64,000 nucleotides of DNA from Nakamurella sp. A5-74 (GTDB lineage: Bacteria; Actinomycetota; Actinomycetes; Mycobacteriales; Nakamurellaceae): the NCBI RefSeq assembly GCF_040438885.1, contig NZ_CP159218.1, positions 4,464,001 through 4,528,000 of the forward strand. The letters are read 5' to 3'. The notes under the pieces were generated by a model. The model saw only the letters and a list, made by a program, of their open reading frames with translations. It was not told where the DNA came from and ran no database searches. Made by a program: the position numbers and the translations under genes. Below are positions 49,618-59,369 of the stretch, piece after piece (the first letter of the stretch is position 1; each line of letters opens with the position of its first letter).

Positions 49618-50550
49618 ATGCCGGTCACCGAGAACGCGATCCCGTGGACGGAACTGGATCCCGCCGTCGTCCCGCGCGGGAGTCTGGGATTCGTCTGGGG
49701 CAACTGCCAGGCCGAATCGATCCGGCGGATGATCGCCCCGGTCGCGCTCGAGCACGGTGTGCGGTTCGTCCGGCTGCCGCCGGTGTTCGAGATGTCCGCT
49801 GCCGACGTCGCTCGGCTGCACGCGCTGCTGCCGATCGCCGGCGTGCTCGTCACACAACCGGTCAAGGACGAATACCGCATCCCAGGTTGCGGCTCCCGAC
49901 AGCTGATCGAGAAGCTGGCCGACTCCGGGCAGGTCGTCACCGTCCCGAGCACGCACTACGAGGGCCTGCATCCATGGCAGGTGCACGCCCACGACGAGGC
50001 CGGCGGATCGGTCGACGCACCGCTGGTGGACTACCACGACCTGCGCCTGCTGACCGCGGCCGATCGCGGGTGGGACGTCGCCCGCGCGGTGGAGCTCGTC
50101 GCAGCGAGCGACCCCGACCCCGCAGCCGTGCAGGAACTGTCGGCCGCGAGCATCACCGAGCTCCGTCGGCGCACCGCGGGCCTGGACGTCGACACGGTGG
50201 ATGCGGTGATCGCTGCCGGGGCGTCAGCGATGTGGACCGTCAACCACCCGTCCAACGCAGTGCTGGGAGCGTTGGGGCGGGGCGTGCTGTCGGTGCTCGG
50301 ATGGTCGGGCGAACCCGCCGTCCCCGAGTACGAGATGCTCGGCCGGATCCGTACCCCGGTTGCACCCGCTGTGCGCGAAGCGCTGCACCTCCCGACCGCT
50401 GCCGCCGCGCAGTCGTGGCAGATCGATGACGAGCCGGTCGCGTGGGAGATCGTGGCGGAGCCGGTGCTGGAGCTGTACCGGCAGCGGCCCGATCTCGTGG
50501 GGCGCACTCTGGGCCGGTACCGGGACCGGCTGGCTGCACTCGAGCGATGA
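49618..50550 (+). CDS. WcbI-family polysaccharide biosynthesis protein
   Basis: A protein of 310 residues. GFVWGNCQAESIRRMI carries the GNCQ motif that opens WcbI-type capsule biosynthesis proteins, followed by VLVTQPVKDEYR and HYEGLHPWQV, which fit the SGNH-like fold of that family. WcbI was described in the Burkholderia capsule locus and binds CoA; its precise reaction is not settled. It lies near the glycosyltransferases and supports the surface polysaccharide assignment of the region. Confidence 0.75.
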   Translation: MPVTENAIPWTELDPAVVPRGSLGFVWGNCQAESIRRMIAPVALEHGVRFVRLPPVFEMSAADVARLHALLPIAGVLVTQPVKDEYRIPGCGSRQLIEKLADSGQVVTVPSTHYEGLHPWQVHAHDEAGGSVDAPLVDYHDLRLLTAADRGWDVARAVELVAASDPDPAAVQELSAASITELRRRTAGLDVDTVDAVIAAGASAMWTVNHPSNAVLGALGRGVLSVLGWSGEPAVPEYEMLGRIRTPVAPAVREALHLPTAAAAQSWQIDDEPVAWEIVAEPVLELYRQRPDLVGRTLGRYRDRLAALER

Positions 50551-50624
50551 ACGTGCCGGGACCGCATCCTGGTGGAGCCGCCGCACGGATTGCGCTGCCT
50601 GCCCAGGGCTGACACCCTCCCAGC

Positions 50625-51377
50625 GTGCGATCCTTCGACGAACTGGTGTCCGAAGCCGCATCCGCTGATGTCAGCGGATGGGGTTTCTCCTGGTTGGACG
50701 GCAGAGCGACCGAGGAGCGTCCGCCGTGGAGATTTGTCCGGCTGCTCGCCGAGCGCCTGGGTCGTGCCGAGTGCGCGCTCGACATCGACACCGGCGGCGG
50801 CGAGCTCATCTCCGAGATACCCCTCCTGCCTCGACAGCTGACCGTCACCGAGTCGTGGGCGCCGAATGCGCAGTGGGCTCGGGAACGGTTGGCGGACAGG
50901 GGCGTGCGAGTCGTCGAGACCGAACAGGGCGCCCCGCTGCCGTTCGCCGATGCCTCGTTCGACCTCGTGACCGCGCGCCATCCGGTGACGCCGCCGTGGG
51001 CCGAGATCCGCCGCGTCCTGCGTCCGGGTGGTCGGTACTTCGCGCAGCACGTCGGGCCGGCCTCTGCGTTCGAGCTCATCGAGTTCCTCCTCGGACCGTT
51101 GCCCGAGAACCGGACCGGACGTGACCCCGAGCGGGAGGTTGCTGCAGCCACCGCCGCCGGACTCGAGGTCGAGGATCTGCGCACCGCCCGCTGTCGCCTG
51201 GAGTTCTTCGACGTGGGTGCCATCGTCTGGATTCTGCGGAAGTGCGTCTGGTGGGTCCCGGACTTCACCACTGCCGGATACGAGAGCGCACTGCGTGAGC
51301 TCGATGCCCGGATGCGTGGCGGGCAGCCGTTCGTCGCGCACTCGACGCGTCACCTCGTGGACGCACGCAGACCGTGA
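50625..51377 (+). CDS. Class I SAM-dependent methyltransferase
   Basis: A protein of 250 residues from a GTG start. The SAM site reads ECALDIDTGGGELISEI (motif I, with Thr replacing the usual Gly), then TVTESWAPNAQWARERL, LPFADASFDLVTARHP, and RVLRPGGRYFAQHVGP. These are Methyltransf_11-type features. The C-terminal extension (DFTTAGYESALRELDARM) resembles 23S rRNA methyltransferase RlmA-like or small-molecule enzymes. The substrate is unknown. Confidence 0.85.
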   Translation: MRSFDELVSEAASADVSGWGFSWLDGRATEERPPWRFVRLLAERLGRAECALDIDTGGGELISEIPLLPRQLTVTESWAPNAQWARERLADRGVRVVETEQGAPLPFADASFDLVTARHPVTPPWAEIRRVLRPGGRYFAQHVGPASAFELIEFLLGPLPENRTGRDPEREVAAATAAGLEVEDLRTARCRLEFFDVGAIVWILRKCVWWVPDFTTAGYESALRELDARMRGGQPFVAHSTRHLVDARRP

Positions 51378-51467
51378 TCCGCCGCGTTGCGCCGAAGAGC
51401 GACGCTTGCGGAACGGGCGATCCGGGACCGATGCTGGGACGGTGGCGAACCACGGACAGGCGCGCGG

Positions 51468-52235
51468 ATGACGAGCATCGACCTCAACAGTGACATCGGC
51501 GAGGGCTTCGGACGGTGGACCCTCGGCGACGACGCGGCCATGCTCGAAGTGGTCTCCAGCGCGAACATCGCGTGCGGATTCCATGCCGGTGATCCGCGCG
51601 GCATGCTCGCCACCGCGCGGACGGCGGTGCGCACCGGGAGCAGTATCGGCGCCCACGTCGGCTACCGGGATCTGGCCGGTTTCGGTCGGCGCGACCTGGA
51701 CGTCGCCTCCGCAGACCTCGTCCCCGAGATCGTCTACCAGATCGGCGCGCTGCAGGCGCTCGCCGCTGTTGCCGGTGGCCGCGTCAGCTACGTGAAACCC
51801 CATGGGGCGCTCTACAACCGGATCGCGCACGACGAGCGGCAGGCCGCGGATGTCGTGCGGGCCGTACGGGACGTCGACGACTCGCTGGTGCTGCTCGGCC
51901 TGCCCGGCAGCGTCGTCCTGCGGATCGCCGAGGAGCAGGGTCTGCGCACCGCCCGCGAGGCGTTCGCCGATCGCGCCTACACCGCCGACGGTCGGCTGGT
52001 TCCGCGCAACGCACCGGGCAGCGTGCTGCACGACCCCGACGAGGTCGCGATTCGGATGCTGCGGCTCGTCGAGACCGGCGAGCTGGTCGCCGTCGACGGA
52101 TCGACGATCGCGCTGCGGGCCGATTCGATCTGCGTGCACGGCGACACCCCCGGCGCTGCGGCGATGGCCGGCGCCCTGCGACGACGACTCGAGTCCGCCG
52201 GTGTGCGGATCGGTCCGTTCGCCCCCGCTCCATGA
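51468..52235 (+). CDS. pxpA: 5-oxoprolinase subunit A (LamB/YcsF family)
   Basis: A protein of 255 residues, normal length. Motifs are [69 protein letters not shown] and CVHGDTPGA, all diagnostic of PxpA. With PxpB and PxpC it hydrolyses 5-oxoproline to glutamate with ATP. It overlaps the PxpBC gene by ATGA at 52232-52235. Confidence 0.95.
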   Translation: MTSIDLNSDIGEGFGRWTLGDDAAMLEVVSSANIACGFHAGDPRGMLATARTAVRTGSSIGAHVGYRDLAGFGRRDLDVASADLVPEIVYQIGALQALAAVAGGRVSYVKPHGALYNRIAHDERQAADVVRAVRDVDDSLVLLGLPGSVVLRIAEEQGLRTAREAFADRAYTADGRLVPRNAPGSVLHDPDEVAIRMLRLVETGELVAVDGSTIALRADSICVHGDTPGAAAMAGALRRRLESAGVRIGPFAPAP

Positions 52236-53887
52236 CCGACCGCTCCGTGACCGATCGATCGGATCGGCGGACCATGGTCGCCGGCGAGCGGGCCGTGCTG
52301 GTCGAGCTGCCCGACCTCGAGGCCGCGCTGGGTCTGCTGCGACGCCTCGCCGCCCTGCAGAGGAGTCCCGACGCCATCGCCGGTGTCGGCGAGGTGGTCC
52401 CCGCCGCGCGCACGGTGCTGGTGCATTTCGACCCCGCACTTCTCAGCCGGGCGATGCTCGTCGAGCTGCTGGACGCGGTGAGCGCCGCACCGCTCGGTGA
52501 CGAGGATGCGGGGCAGGATCAGACGCTGCTGGAGATCCCCGTCGTCTACGACGGCGAGGATCTGTCCGAGGTCGCCGGCCTGCTCCGGATCAGCCCGACC
52601 GAGCTGGTGCGGCGCCACACCGGCGCCGAATACACGATGGCGTTCGTCGGGTTCGCACCCGGCTTCGGATACCTCGTCGGTGGTGATCCGCTGCTGGACG
52701 TCCCCCGCCGCGCCTCGCCGCGGGTGCGGATCCCTGCCGGGTCGGTCGGTCTGGCCGGCCGCTTCAGCGGGGTCTACCCGCGCGAGAGTCCGGGCGGGTG
52801 GCAGTTGATCGGCACCACGACGCTGTCGATGTGGGACGTGGATCGCGAACCACCCGCCGCGCTGCGACCCGGCGACCGGGTGCGTTTCGTCGTGGCCAGA
52901 GGGCGGGTCGAGGTCACCCCGACTGCGGCCGGACAGCGTCCAGCAGCACCCACGCATGGACCGGCGTTGATCGTCGAACGACCTGGCGCCCGCACGCTGT
53001 TGCAGGACGGAGGCCGCGATGACGTTGCAGCGCTGGGGGTTTCAGGCAGTGGCGCACTGGACCTGCCGGCGATGCGGCTGGCGAACCGACTCGTCGGCAA
53101 TCCTGGCGACACGGCGGTGCTGGAGATCCTGTTCGGCCGCTTCCGGGCCGTCGCCCGCGGGTCGGTGGTGGTCGCAGCCACCGGGGCGCCGGTTCCGATC
53201 ATCGTGGCCCGCGCGGACGATCGAGGGACGACCGAGATCAGCGACTGCCGGCCGATCGCGCTGCAGGACGGGGACCTGCTCACCCTCGGTGGGCCGTTCT
53301 CGGGCGCCCGGACGATGCTCGCGGTGCGCGGCGGCTTCGACGTCGCTCCCGTGCTGGGGAGCCTGTCGAGGGACACCCTGGCAGGGCTGGGCCCGGCACC
53401 GATCGCGCGGGGCGACGTGCTCGCCGTTCGGAGTGCCGCCGCCGCGAGGTCAGGGTCGGCGCCCGAACCCGTTGGCTGGCAGGAGTTTCCCCGTGACCAG
53501 ATCACGGTTCCCATCGACCTGGGGCCGCGGGACGACTGGTTCGATGACGCGTCGATCGCGCGACTGCTCGGCGCCCCGTGGACGGTGACCACCAGCGCCG
53601 ACCGGGTCGGGATCCGGCTGGCCGGAGCGCACCCGCTGGCCCGGATCGACGCAGCGGAGTTGCCGAGCGAATGCGTCGTCACCGGTTCGATCCAGGTGCC
53701 GCCGGACGGGCAGCCGATCCTCTTCCTCGCCGACCACCCGCTGACCGGCGGATATCCGGTGATCGGCGTCGTCCGGCGCGCCGCGCTGGCGGCGCTGGCC
53801 CAGGTGACTCCGGGGATGACGATCCGATTCGCCCTCGCCGGGCCCCACCCACCGCTGCCTGACGCGCCGGCTACAGCACGGCCCTGA
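52232..53887 (+). CDS. 5-oxoprolinase subunits B and C fused (PxpB-PxpC)
   Basis: A protein of 551 residues. Residues about 20-225 are PxpB (KipI-like; [47 protein letters not shown]). Residues about 245-545 are PxpC (KipA/biotin-dependent carboxylase-like; [68 protein letters not shown]). In many bacteria these are two genes; the fusion joins them in the normal order. The first 14 residues are low complexity, and Met15 could be the real start. Confidence 0.93.
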   Translation: MTDRSVTDRSDRRTMVAGERAVLVELPDLEAALGLLRRLAALQRSPDAIAGVGEVVPAARTVLVHFDPALLSRAMLVELLDAVSAAPLGDEDAGQDQTLLEIPVVYDGEDLSEVAGLLRISPTELVRRHTGAEYTMAFVGFAPGFGYLVGGDPLLDVPRRASPRVRIPAGSVGLAGRFSGVYPRESPGGWQLIGTTTLSMWDVDREPPAALRPGDRVRFVVARGRVEVTPTAAGQRPAAPTHGPALIVERPGARTLLQDGGRDDVAALGVSGSGALDLPAMRLANRLVGNPGDTAVLEILFGRFRAVARGSVVVAATGAPVPIIVARADDRGTTEISDCRPIALQDGDLLTLGGPFSGARTMLAVRGGFDVAPVLGSLSRDTLAGLGPAPIARGDVLAVRSAAAARSGSAPEPVGWQEFPRDQITVPIDLGPRDDWFDDASIARLLGAPWTVTTSADRVGIRLAGAHPLARIDAAELPSECVVTGSIQVPPDGQPILFLADHPLTGGYPVIGVVRRAALAALAQVTPGMTIRFALAGPHPPLPDAPATARP

Positions 53888-54314
53888 GCCGAGCGGCCCA
53901 GTCATGCAGGTCCTGCTCGGAACGGTACTTCCGCCGCGGCCAGAAGAAGCCGCGCAGACCATCGCCCCGGATCCGCGGGACGACGTGCACATGCAGGTGC
54001 GGAACGCTCTGGCTGACGACGTTGTTCATCGCCACGAAGCTGCCTTGCGCTCCGAGCGCTGTGGTCACCGCGACCGAAACCCGCTGCGCCGCCAGCATGA
54101 CGTCGGTCAGCAGGGATGCTGGTAGGTCGCCGAGGGTGACGTGATGCTCGCGCGGGACGACGAGCACGTGCCCTTCGAAGAGCGGTCGCACATCGAGGAA
54201 GGCGGCAACGGTCGGCTCGTCGAGCACCATGGCCGCGGGTGCCGCAGGCACCCCGGGAGCCGGCGCCACGATGGCGCAGAACACACAGCCGCCGGTCGAC
54301 GCAGCGCTGTCCAT
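53871..54314 (-). CDS. HIT-family protein
   Basis: A protein of 147 residues. It has CVFCAIV near the N-terminus (a Cys pair, with further His likely for zinc), FEGHVLVVPREHH, and the histidine triad HLHVHVVPR. HIT proteins hydrolyse nucleotide-linked compounds through a histidine-bound intermediate. The stop overlaps the end of the PxpBC gene by 17 bases, tail to tail. Confidence 0.93.
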   Translation of the reverse strand: MDSAASTGGCVFCAIVAPAPGVPAAPAAMVLDEPTVAAFLDVRPLFEGHVLVVPREHHVTLGDLPASLLTDVMLAAQRVSVAVTTALGAQGSFVAMNNVVSQSVPHLHVHVVPRIRGDGLRGFFWPRRKYRSEQDLHDWAARLRAVL

Positions 54315-54347
54315 CCGGATGACTGTAGAGCGTGGGCTGCGGAGCGA

Positions 54348-55745
54348 TCAGATCGCGTAGCGGTAGATGATCAGCCCGTAGGCGCTGTACCAGATGCCGG
54401 CCATGGCGAACACGGTGATGCCGGTCCAGCGCACCGCTGTGCTCTGCCGGTCCAGCCACACCGCCACCGGCAGCAGCAGCAGGAACGCCGGCACCATCAG
54501 CCGCACCTTCGAGTTCATGATCCCGTCCGAGCCGATGTTGCTCACCATCACCAGTGCTGTGTAGGCGATCAGCAGCAGCGGTCGGCGCTGTCTCACGAGC
54601 AGCCCCAGCAGGATGATCGACGCTCCGATCACCACCACGACCACGAGGTCGAGCACGGCCGGCGCGGTGTCCAGTGCCTTGGTGACGAAGCGCAGCGTCC
54701 CGGCACCGAAGTCGAACTTCGTCCCCCACCCGTTGGCCTGGGTGTCGAAGAAGGCGGTCGGACTGCCGGCCCGGAGTCCCACCCACCCGAGGTAGCCGAT
54801 CGTGCCCAGTGGCGCCACCAGTGCGGCGATGAGCTGCCGGACCGTTGCCCGTCTCCTGACGAGGGCGATGACCGCCACCAGCAGGAGTGCACCGCTCAGC
54901 GCGAACCCCGTCGGCCGGACCAGACCGGCGACGAGCGCCAGCGCACCGCACCACAGCCACCTGTTCTCCAGGGCGCAGGCCAGCGACCAGACCGCGAGGG
55001 CGCAGAAGAACGATTCCGTGTACGTCATCGCCAGCACGATGGACAGCGGCGCGACGCAGACGAGCCCCACCCACAGCATCGCGGTGCGCCGATCGACGCC
55101 CGGCAACCGGCCGGCGAGTCGGACGAGGCCGTAGGCGAACGCGACACCGGAGACGGTGGAGGCGCAGAATCCAGCAGTCTCCAGGGACACGCCGGTCAGG
55201 TCCGAGGTCCAGCGGACCAGAGCGGGATACCCGGGGAAGAACGCCGGGGAGTTGCGGATGTCCGGTCCCACCGCGAAGGTGTATCCGTTCCGGGCGATCT
55301 CGAGGAAGTGCAATCCGTCCCAACTGTTCAGCAATTCGGCGAAGCCCTGCTCGTGACGCGTTCCGACAAAAGCCACCAGTCGCATCGTCAGCGCTTGTCC
55401 GGCGAGATAGATGACGGCCGGAAGAAGTGCACGCATCACGCACCGAAGGCGTGCCAACCAGGTGCCAGGTATCGGCCGGCGGACATTCCGACGGATCCCG
55501 TCCGGCGCCGGCGCCGCCACGGCGGGAATGACGCCGGAATGTCGGCGGACGAACGGGTCGAGGGCGGTCACATCGTTGAGACGGGAACGTCGGCGGCGGT
55601 CGATGTCCGCGTCGGCAGTGACCCGCGTCACACCGTTGCGGATCTTCTCGACGGTCCGCCTGCTGCGCGACGCGCACCTGCTCCTCCACCGCGCCCGTGG
55701 GATGATCCGCAGTGGCGTCCCGATCGGAGGTGCGGATCCGGGCAA
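54348..55745 (-). CDS. Polytopic membrane mannosyltransferase-like protein (PIG-V/GT-C type)
   Basis: A protein of 465 residues from the longest start; a shorter start at Met104 (MRALLPAVIYLAGQALTMRLV) would begin at the first membrane segment and may be more realistic. About ten hydrophobic segments are present. SWDGLHFLEIARNGY near residue 140 is the acidic WDxxxYxxIAxxGY motif of PIG-V-like GT-C enzymes, which use polyprenyl-phosphate sugars on the outer face of the membrane. The role in glycan or lipoglycan assembly is inferred. Confidence 0.8.
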   Translation of the reverse strand: MPGSAPPIGTPLRIIPRARWRSRCASRSRRTVEKIRNGVTRVTADADIDRRRRSRLNDVTALDPFVRRHSGVIPAVAAPAPDGIRRNVRRPIPGTWLARLRCVMRALLPAVIYLAGQALTMRLVAFVGTRHEQGFAELLNSWDGLHFLEIARNGYTFAVGPDIRNSPAFFPGYPALVRWTSDLTGVSLETAGFCASTVSGVAFAYGLVRLAGRLPGVDRRTAMLWVGLVCVAPLSIVLAMTYTESFFCALAVWSLACALENRWLWCGALALVAGLVRPTGFALSGALLLVAVIALVRRRATVRQLIAALVAPLGTIGYLGWVGLRAGSPTAFFDTQANGWGTKFDFGAGTLRFVTKALDTAPAVLDLVVVVVIGASIILLGLLVRQRRPLLLIAYTALVMVSNIGSDGIMNSKVRLMVPAFLLLLPVAVWLDRQSTAVRWTGITVFAMAGIWYSAYGLIIYRYAI

Positions 55746-55788
55746 CCGAACAGCATCCCGCTCACGTCTCTTTCGAGGAGGGCATCCA

Positions 55789-56310
55789 GTGACACCGGAG
55801 GAGGAGGTGGAGTTCTCGCAGTTCGTCCTCGCCCGACGCGGCCGTATCCGGCGTACCGCCTACCTCCTCTCCGGGGATTGGGACCGTGCGGACGACCTCA
55901 CCCAGATCGCCTTCGTCAAAGTGCACGGTGCGTGGGAGAAGATTGCCGACCCATCGGCGCGTTCGGCATATCTGCGCACTTGTCTCATACGCGCGAACAT
56001 CGATGAATCACGGCGGCCATGGCGACGGGAAAAGCCGACGGAGGAATTGCCGGACAGTGTCGACCGGTTCGACCTTGCCGAAGCCGCTGTCAACCGCGAG
56101 GAAATGCGGGACGCCCTACGCCAGGTCCCCACCGGACAACGCACCACCCTGGTGCTCCGATTCTACGAAGGCCTCAGCGTGCGTGAAGTGGCTCAATTGA
56201 TGACCTGTTCCGAGGGAACCGTGAAATCACAGACGGTCAAAGGTCTGTCGGCGCTCAGACGAGCGCTCGCCGCCGTTTCGAACCACGATGAGATCGGTGG
56301 TGCGTCATGA
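55789..56310 (+). CDS. SigE-type ECF sigma factor
   Basis: A protein of 173 residues with a GTG start after GAGGAGG. Region 2 is FSQFVLARRGRIRRTAYLLSGDWDRADDLTQIAFVKVHGAWEKI, and region 4 is REEMRDALRQVPTGQRTTLVLRFYEGLSVREVAQLMTCSEGTVKSQTVKGLSALRRAL. These match the actinobacterial SigE-like ECF group (TIGR02983 pattern). It overlaps the next gene by ATGA at 56307-56310, the usual placing of an anti-sigma factor or membrane partner. Confidence 0.93.
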   Translation: MTPEEEVEFSQFVLARRGRIRRTAYLLSGDWDRADDLTQIAFVKVHGAWEKIADPSARSAYLRTCLIRANIDESRRPWRREKPTEELPDSVDRFDLAEAAVNREEMRDALRQVPTGQRTTLVLRFYEGLSVREVAQLMTCSEGTVKSQTVKGLSALRRALAAVSNHDEIGGAS

Positions 56311-57248
56311 CCGATGATCCCAGGAGACCGCCCGGTGACGGCGAGGACCGCGACCCCGTTCCGCAGGCCCACCCCGCGGATGACGTGACCCCTTCGGAAG
56401 CGCAGCAACTCGAGGCGCTGTTCGGCGACGTGGTCGCGGAGGAGCCGCCCACGACCGTCACCCCGTTGACGGTCCTCAGCGCGACGCAGCGCAGCGCGCG
56501 GTCGTCAGGGCGGTCCGCCGGTCAGTCCGCCGGCCGAACGGCGCGACGTCTGCGCATCGGCATCCTCGCCGCAGCCCTGGTTGCGGTGGCCGGCACCGGG
56601 ACGGTGTTGTTGATCCGGGCGGACCCCGGGGACACCGCCGCAATGACCCGAACCTCCGCTGCAGCCACCACCGCCGCCGCATCCTCCGGGGTGGCCGGAT
56701 CGTCCGCCGCGCCGGGCTCGTCCGTCGCTGCCACGACCACCGCAGCAGGGTCGATGTCGGAGTCCGGCTCGATGGCACCCTCGCCGGCCTCCTCGGATGC
56801 CTCGACCAGTGCATCGATCGGGGCATCGTCCGCGGCTTCGTCGTCGGCTGCCGGATCGGGGTCGAGCACGGCAGGACCGGTCCCTGACCGGTGCGCCCTG
56901 ACCGCCGCCGCGGACCTGCCGCGGGTGCGTGCGACCGTGCTCGGAACCGTGCTCCAGGATGCGCGGATCAGCCTGTGCCGGGATCCGACGTCGCTCCCCT
57001 CGAGCACCGGGAGCCTGCTGGTGAACATCCGCACCTCGAGAAACGCGAGTTGCGCGAGCGCGAGCCCGGTATGTCGACCGGTGGCCGGCCAGTCGGATGC
57101 CTACACCTCATCCTCAGCGGAGGGCTTCTGGATCTGGGTGTACGGCCGCGGTTATGAGGTCGCCGTGTTCCGCGACACCCGCCCCTCCGGCGGCGAGATC
57201 GACGCCACCGTCGCCACTGCGCGTCCGCTGTTGATCGCCGTGTCCTGA
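56307..57248 (+). CDS. Single-pass membrane protein, probable anti-sigma partner
   Basis: A protein of 313 residues. A cytoplasmic N-terminus (1-83, acidic, with SEAQQLEALFGDVVAEEPP) precedes one membrane segment (IGILAAALVAVAGTGTVLLI, about 84-103). A long Ser/Ala/Thr-rich stalk (104-190) leads to an outer domain (RCALTAAADLPRVRATVLG...) with four Cys, likely disulphide-bonded. It has no zinc anti-sigma HxxxCxxC motif. Overlap with the sigma gene suggests control of that sigma factor, but this is inferred from position. Confidence 0.7.
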   Translation: MTDDPRRPPGDGEDRDPVPQAHPADDVTPSEAQQLEALFGDVVAEEPPTTVTPLTVLSATQRSARSSGRSAGQSAGRTARRLRIGILAAALVAVAGTGTVLLIRADPGDTAAMTRTSAAATTAAASSGVAGSSAAPGSSVAATTTAAGSMSESGSMAPSPASSDASTSASIGASSAASSSAAGSGSSTAGPVPDRCALTAAADLPRVRATVLGTVLQDARISLCRDPTSLPSSTGSLLVNIRTSRNASCASASPVCRPVAGQSDAYTSSSAEGFWIWVYGRGYEVAVFRDTRPSGGEIDATVATARPLLIAVS

Positions 57249-57533
57249 CCTGCCCGCCCCAAGTTCCGGGACGGCCTCCTCGGGCCTGCACGGAGGCGAG
57301 CATCGTGCGCGAGACGCACCGCCGGGTCACCGGAACGGATGGTTCCCGTCCACTCGTCGACGACCGGCGGGCCTCGGATCCACAGATGTCGAAGACCTCA
57401 CTCTTCGGTCCGTGCGTCTCCGATCGCCCGTTCGGCCGCAGATCACGAGAGCCGGTATCGCTCCGATACCAAATCGTTACGCCGCCAGGCTTACCCGGTC
57501 TGACCTGCGGAAATGTGTTGTTACGGTGACGCC

Positions 57534-59339
57534 ATGGGACGACACCGCAGCGAGCAGCCGAATCAGCGCTCGGCCACCCGCACCGCCCGCTACGGCCCGG
57601 CGGTGGCCATGGCCGGCGCCGTGACCGTCCTGGTCGTCGGCGCTTCGCTGGCCGGTGGGACTGCCCCGCAGCGCTCCCTGGGCACCGAGCGGTATGCAGG
57701 GCCGCCGGTCGTCTCCGATCCACCGACCTCCGACACCGAGCAGACGGCAGTCGAACTACCGGTCACTGTGACGGTCACGGGATCCGTATCCGCCTGGCCA
57801 CGGCGGGCCGACCGGAACCGGAGCCCGCTGCCCTGGGTACCGCCGCGCGACGAGCTGCCCGTGGATCCACCGGGCGACGAGCCGATTGCTTCCTCCTCCT
57901 CGAGCACGCCGACCACCCAGAGCACCACAGCCACCGAGAGCACCACGGCGCCGACCAGCAGCACCCAGTCCTCGACCACCGCGCCGAGCCCGACGGTGTC
58001 CACTCCCGAACCGACCACCCCGGAACCCTCGACCACCGCGCCCAGCCCGACCGAGACCACTCCCGAGCCCACCACTCCCGAGCCCACCACTCCCGAGCCG
58101 ACGACCAGCGAGCCCAGCGCGACCGCTCCGTCCACCACCGAATCGACGACGGCACCCTCCACCACCGAGCCCTCCACCACCGAACCCACCACTCCCGAGC
58201 CGACGACCAGCGAGCCCAGCGCTACCGCTCCGTCCACCACCGAATCGACGCAGGCGCCCTCCACCACCGAGCCCTCCACCACCGAGCCCTCCACCACCGA
58301 GCCCCGCCCGGTCCCCACGACCAGCGAGCCGAGCCCCACAGCCATCCCGACGACGGGCACGACGGCGAAGCCGACGACCTCGAGCACCACCCCGACGACC
58401 TCCAGCACCAACCCGAAGCCGACCACCACGACCACCACCCCAAAGCCGACCACCACGACCACCACGACCACCACGACCACCACGACCACCACGACCACCA
58501 CGACCACCACCCCGAAGCCGACCACCACGACCACCACGACCACCACCCCGAAGCCGACCACCACCCCGGCACCCGGCCGCACGGTGAAGGTCGGCAACCT
58601 GGTGGTGACCGCGCCGGGAAGCGTCATCGACAACATGGAGATCCGCGGTCGGCTGATCATCCAGGCCGCCGACGTCACTGTGAACAATTCGCTGATCACC
58701 GGACCGGAGGACCCGGCCTCCGCGGGCCGCGGCGGGATCGTGCAGAACACCGGCGGCTTCGCGAACCTGGTGATCAAGAACAGCGTCGTCAAAGAGGCGC
58801 GGCAGTCGGTGAACAACACCGAATGCGTCGTCGGCTCCAACTTCACCCTCGATTCCAGCACCGTCGAGGGCTGCATCGACAACGTGCAGATCCGCGGGTC
58901 GAATGTCACCCTTCGCAACAACACGCTGAAGAACACGGTCAAGTACGCCAGTGACTCGGCCCAGGGCGGCGGTCCCTCGCACAGCGACAACGTCCAGGTG
59001 CTGCGGGGCGACAACATCCTCATCGAAGGCAACACCATCACCGGCTCGCAGAACTTCGCGGTGCTCGGCTCCTCCGAGCAGGGTTCGATGATGAACCTGC
59101 GGGTCCGCAACAACTACGTCGACGGCGGCAGCTGGACGATGAAGTTCTCCAACAAGACCCTGACCGGCAGCATCAACCCGCAGAGCGTCGTGCTGGCGGG
59201 CAACCGCTTCGGTGGTCACTCCGCCCAGGGGGTCGACCTGATCGTCGCCCGCGGCGTCAACTTCAGTGATCAGGGCGGCAACGTCCGCGCGGACACCGGC
59301 GCGGCGGTACAGATCAGCTGGGTGCCCTCGGGCGGCTGA
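57534..59339 (+). CDS. Exported right-handed beta-helix protein with Thr/Pro/Ser-rich stalk
   Basis: A protein of 601 residues. An N-terminal membrane or signal segment (VAMAGAVTVLVVGASLAGG, about 30-50) is followed by about 110 variable residues, then a repetitive Thr/Pro/Ser/Glu stalk (about 140-345) with TTPEP, STTEP and TTTTT runs. Residues about 346-601 form a parallel beta-helix (VVTAPGSVIDNMEIRGRLIIQAADVTVNNSLI and similar rungs, ending in NNYVDGGSWTMKFSN), as in polysaccharide-active or adhesive proteins. No LPxTG or catalytic triad is apparent. The stalk would hold the helix away from the cell. Confidence 0.85.
   Translation: MGRHRSEQPNQRSATRTARYGPAVAMAGAVTVLVVGASLAGGTAPQRSLGTERYAGPPVVSDPPTSDTEQTAVELPVTVTVTGSVSAWPRRADRNRSPLPWVPPRDELPVDPPGDEPIASSSSSTPTTQSTTATESTTAPTSSTQSSTTAPSPTVSTPEPTTPEPSTTAPSPTETTPEPTTPEPTTPEPTTSEPSATAPSTTESTTAPSTTEPSTTEPTTPEPTTSEPSATAPSTTESTQAPSTTEPSTTEPSTTEPRPVPTTSEPSPTAIPTTGTTAKPTTSSTTPTTSSTNPKPTTTTTTPKPTTTTTTTTTTTTTTTTTTTTTPKPTTTTTTTTTPKPTTTPAPGRTVKVGNLVVTAPGSVIDNMEIRGRLIIQAADVTVNNSLITGPEDPASAGRGGIVQNTGGFANLVIKNSVVKEARQSVNNTECVVGSNFTLDSSTVEGCIDNVQIRGSNVTLRNNTLKNTVKYASDSAQGGGPSHSDNVQVLRGDNILIEGNTITGSQNFAVLGSSEQGSMMNLRVRNNYVDGGSWTMKFSNKTLTGSINPQSVVLAGNRFGGHSAQGVDLIVARGVNFSDQGGNVRADTGAAVQISWVPSGG
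58083..58286. repeat. 102-bp tandem duplication within the stalk region
   Basis: Bases 58083-58184 and 58185-58286 are near-identical 102-bp units (34 codons each), both starting CCCACCACTCCCGAG. They lie within a longer low-complexity tract (about 57950-58570) of ACC/ACG/CCC codons. Such direct repeats may vary in number between strains. Confidence 0.8.
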
Positions 59340-59369
59340 TCCGGCACGGACGGTCGAGCTGCGTGAACC

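Noticed and set aside
50031-52439. An 802-codon open frame on the minus strand
   Set aside because: It lies opposite the WcbI-like, methyltransferase and PxpA genes and has an Arg/Gly/Ser/Asp-rich shadow composition with no fold-like pattern.
57950-58570. Possible CRISPR array or minisatellite
   Set aside because: The repeats are in frame, encode a Thr/Pro stalk, vary in unit length and have no spacer structure.
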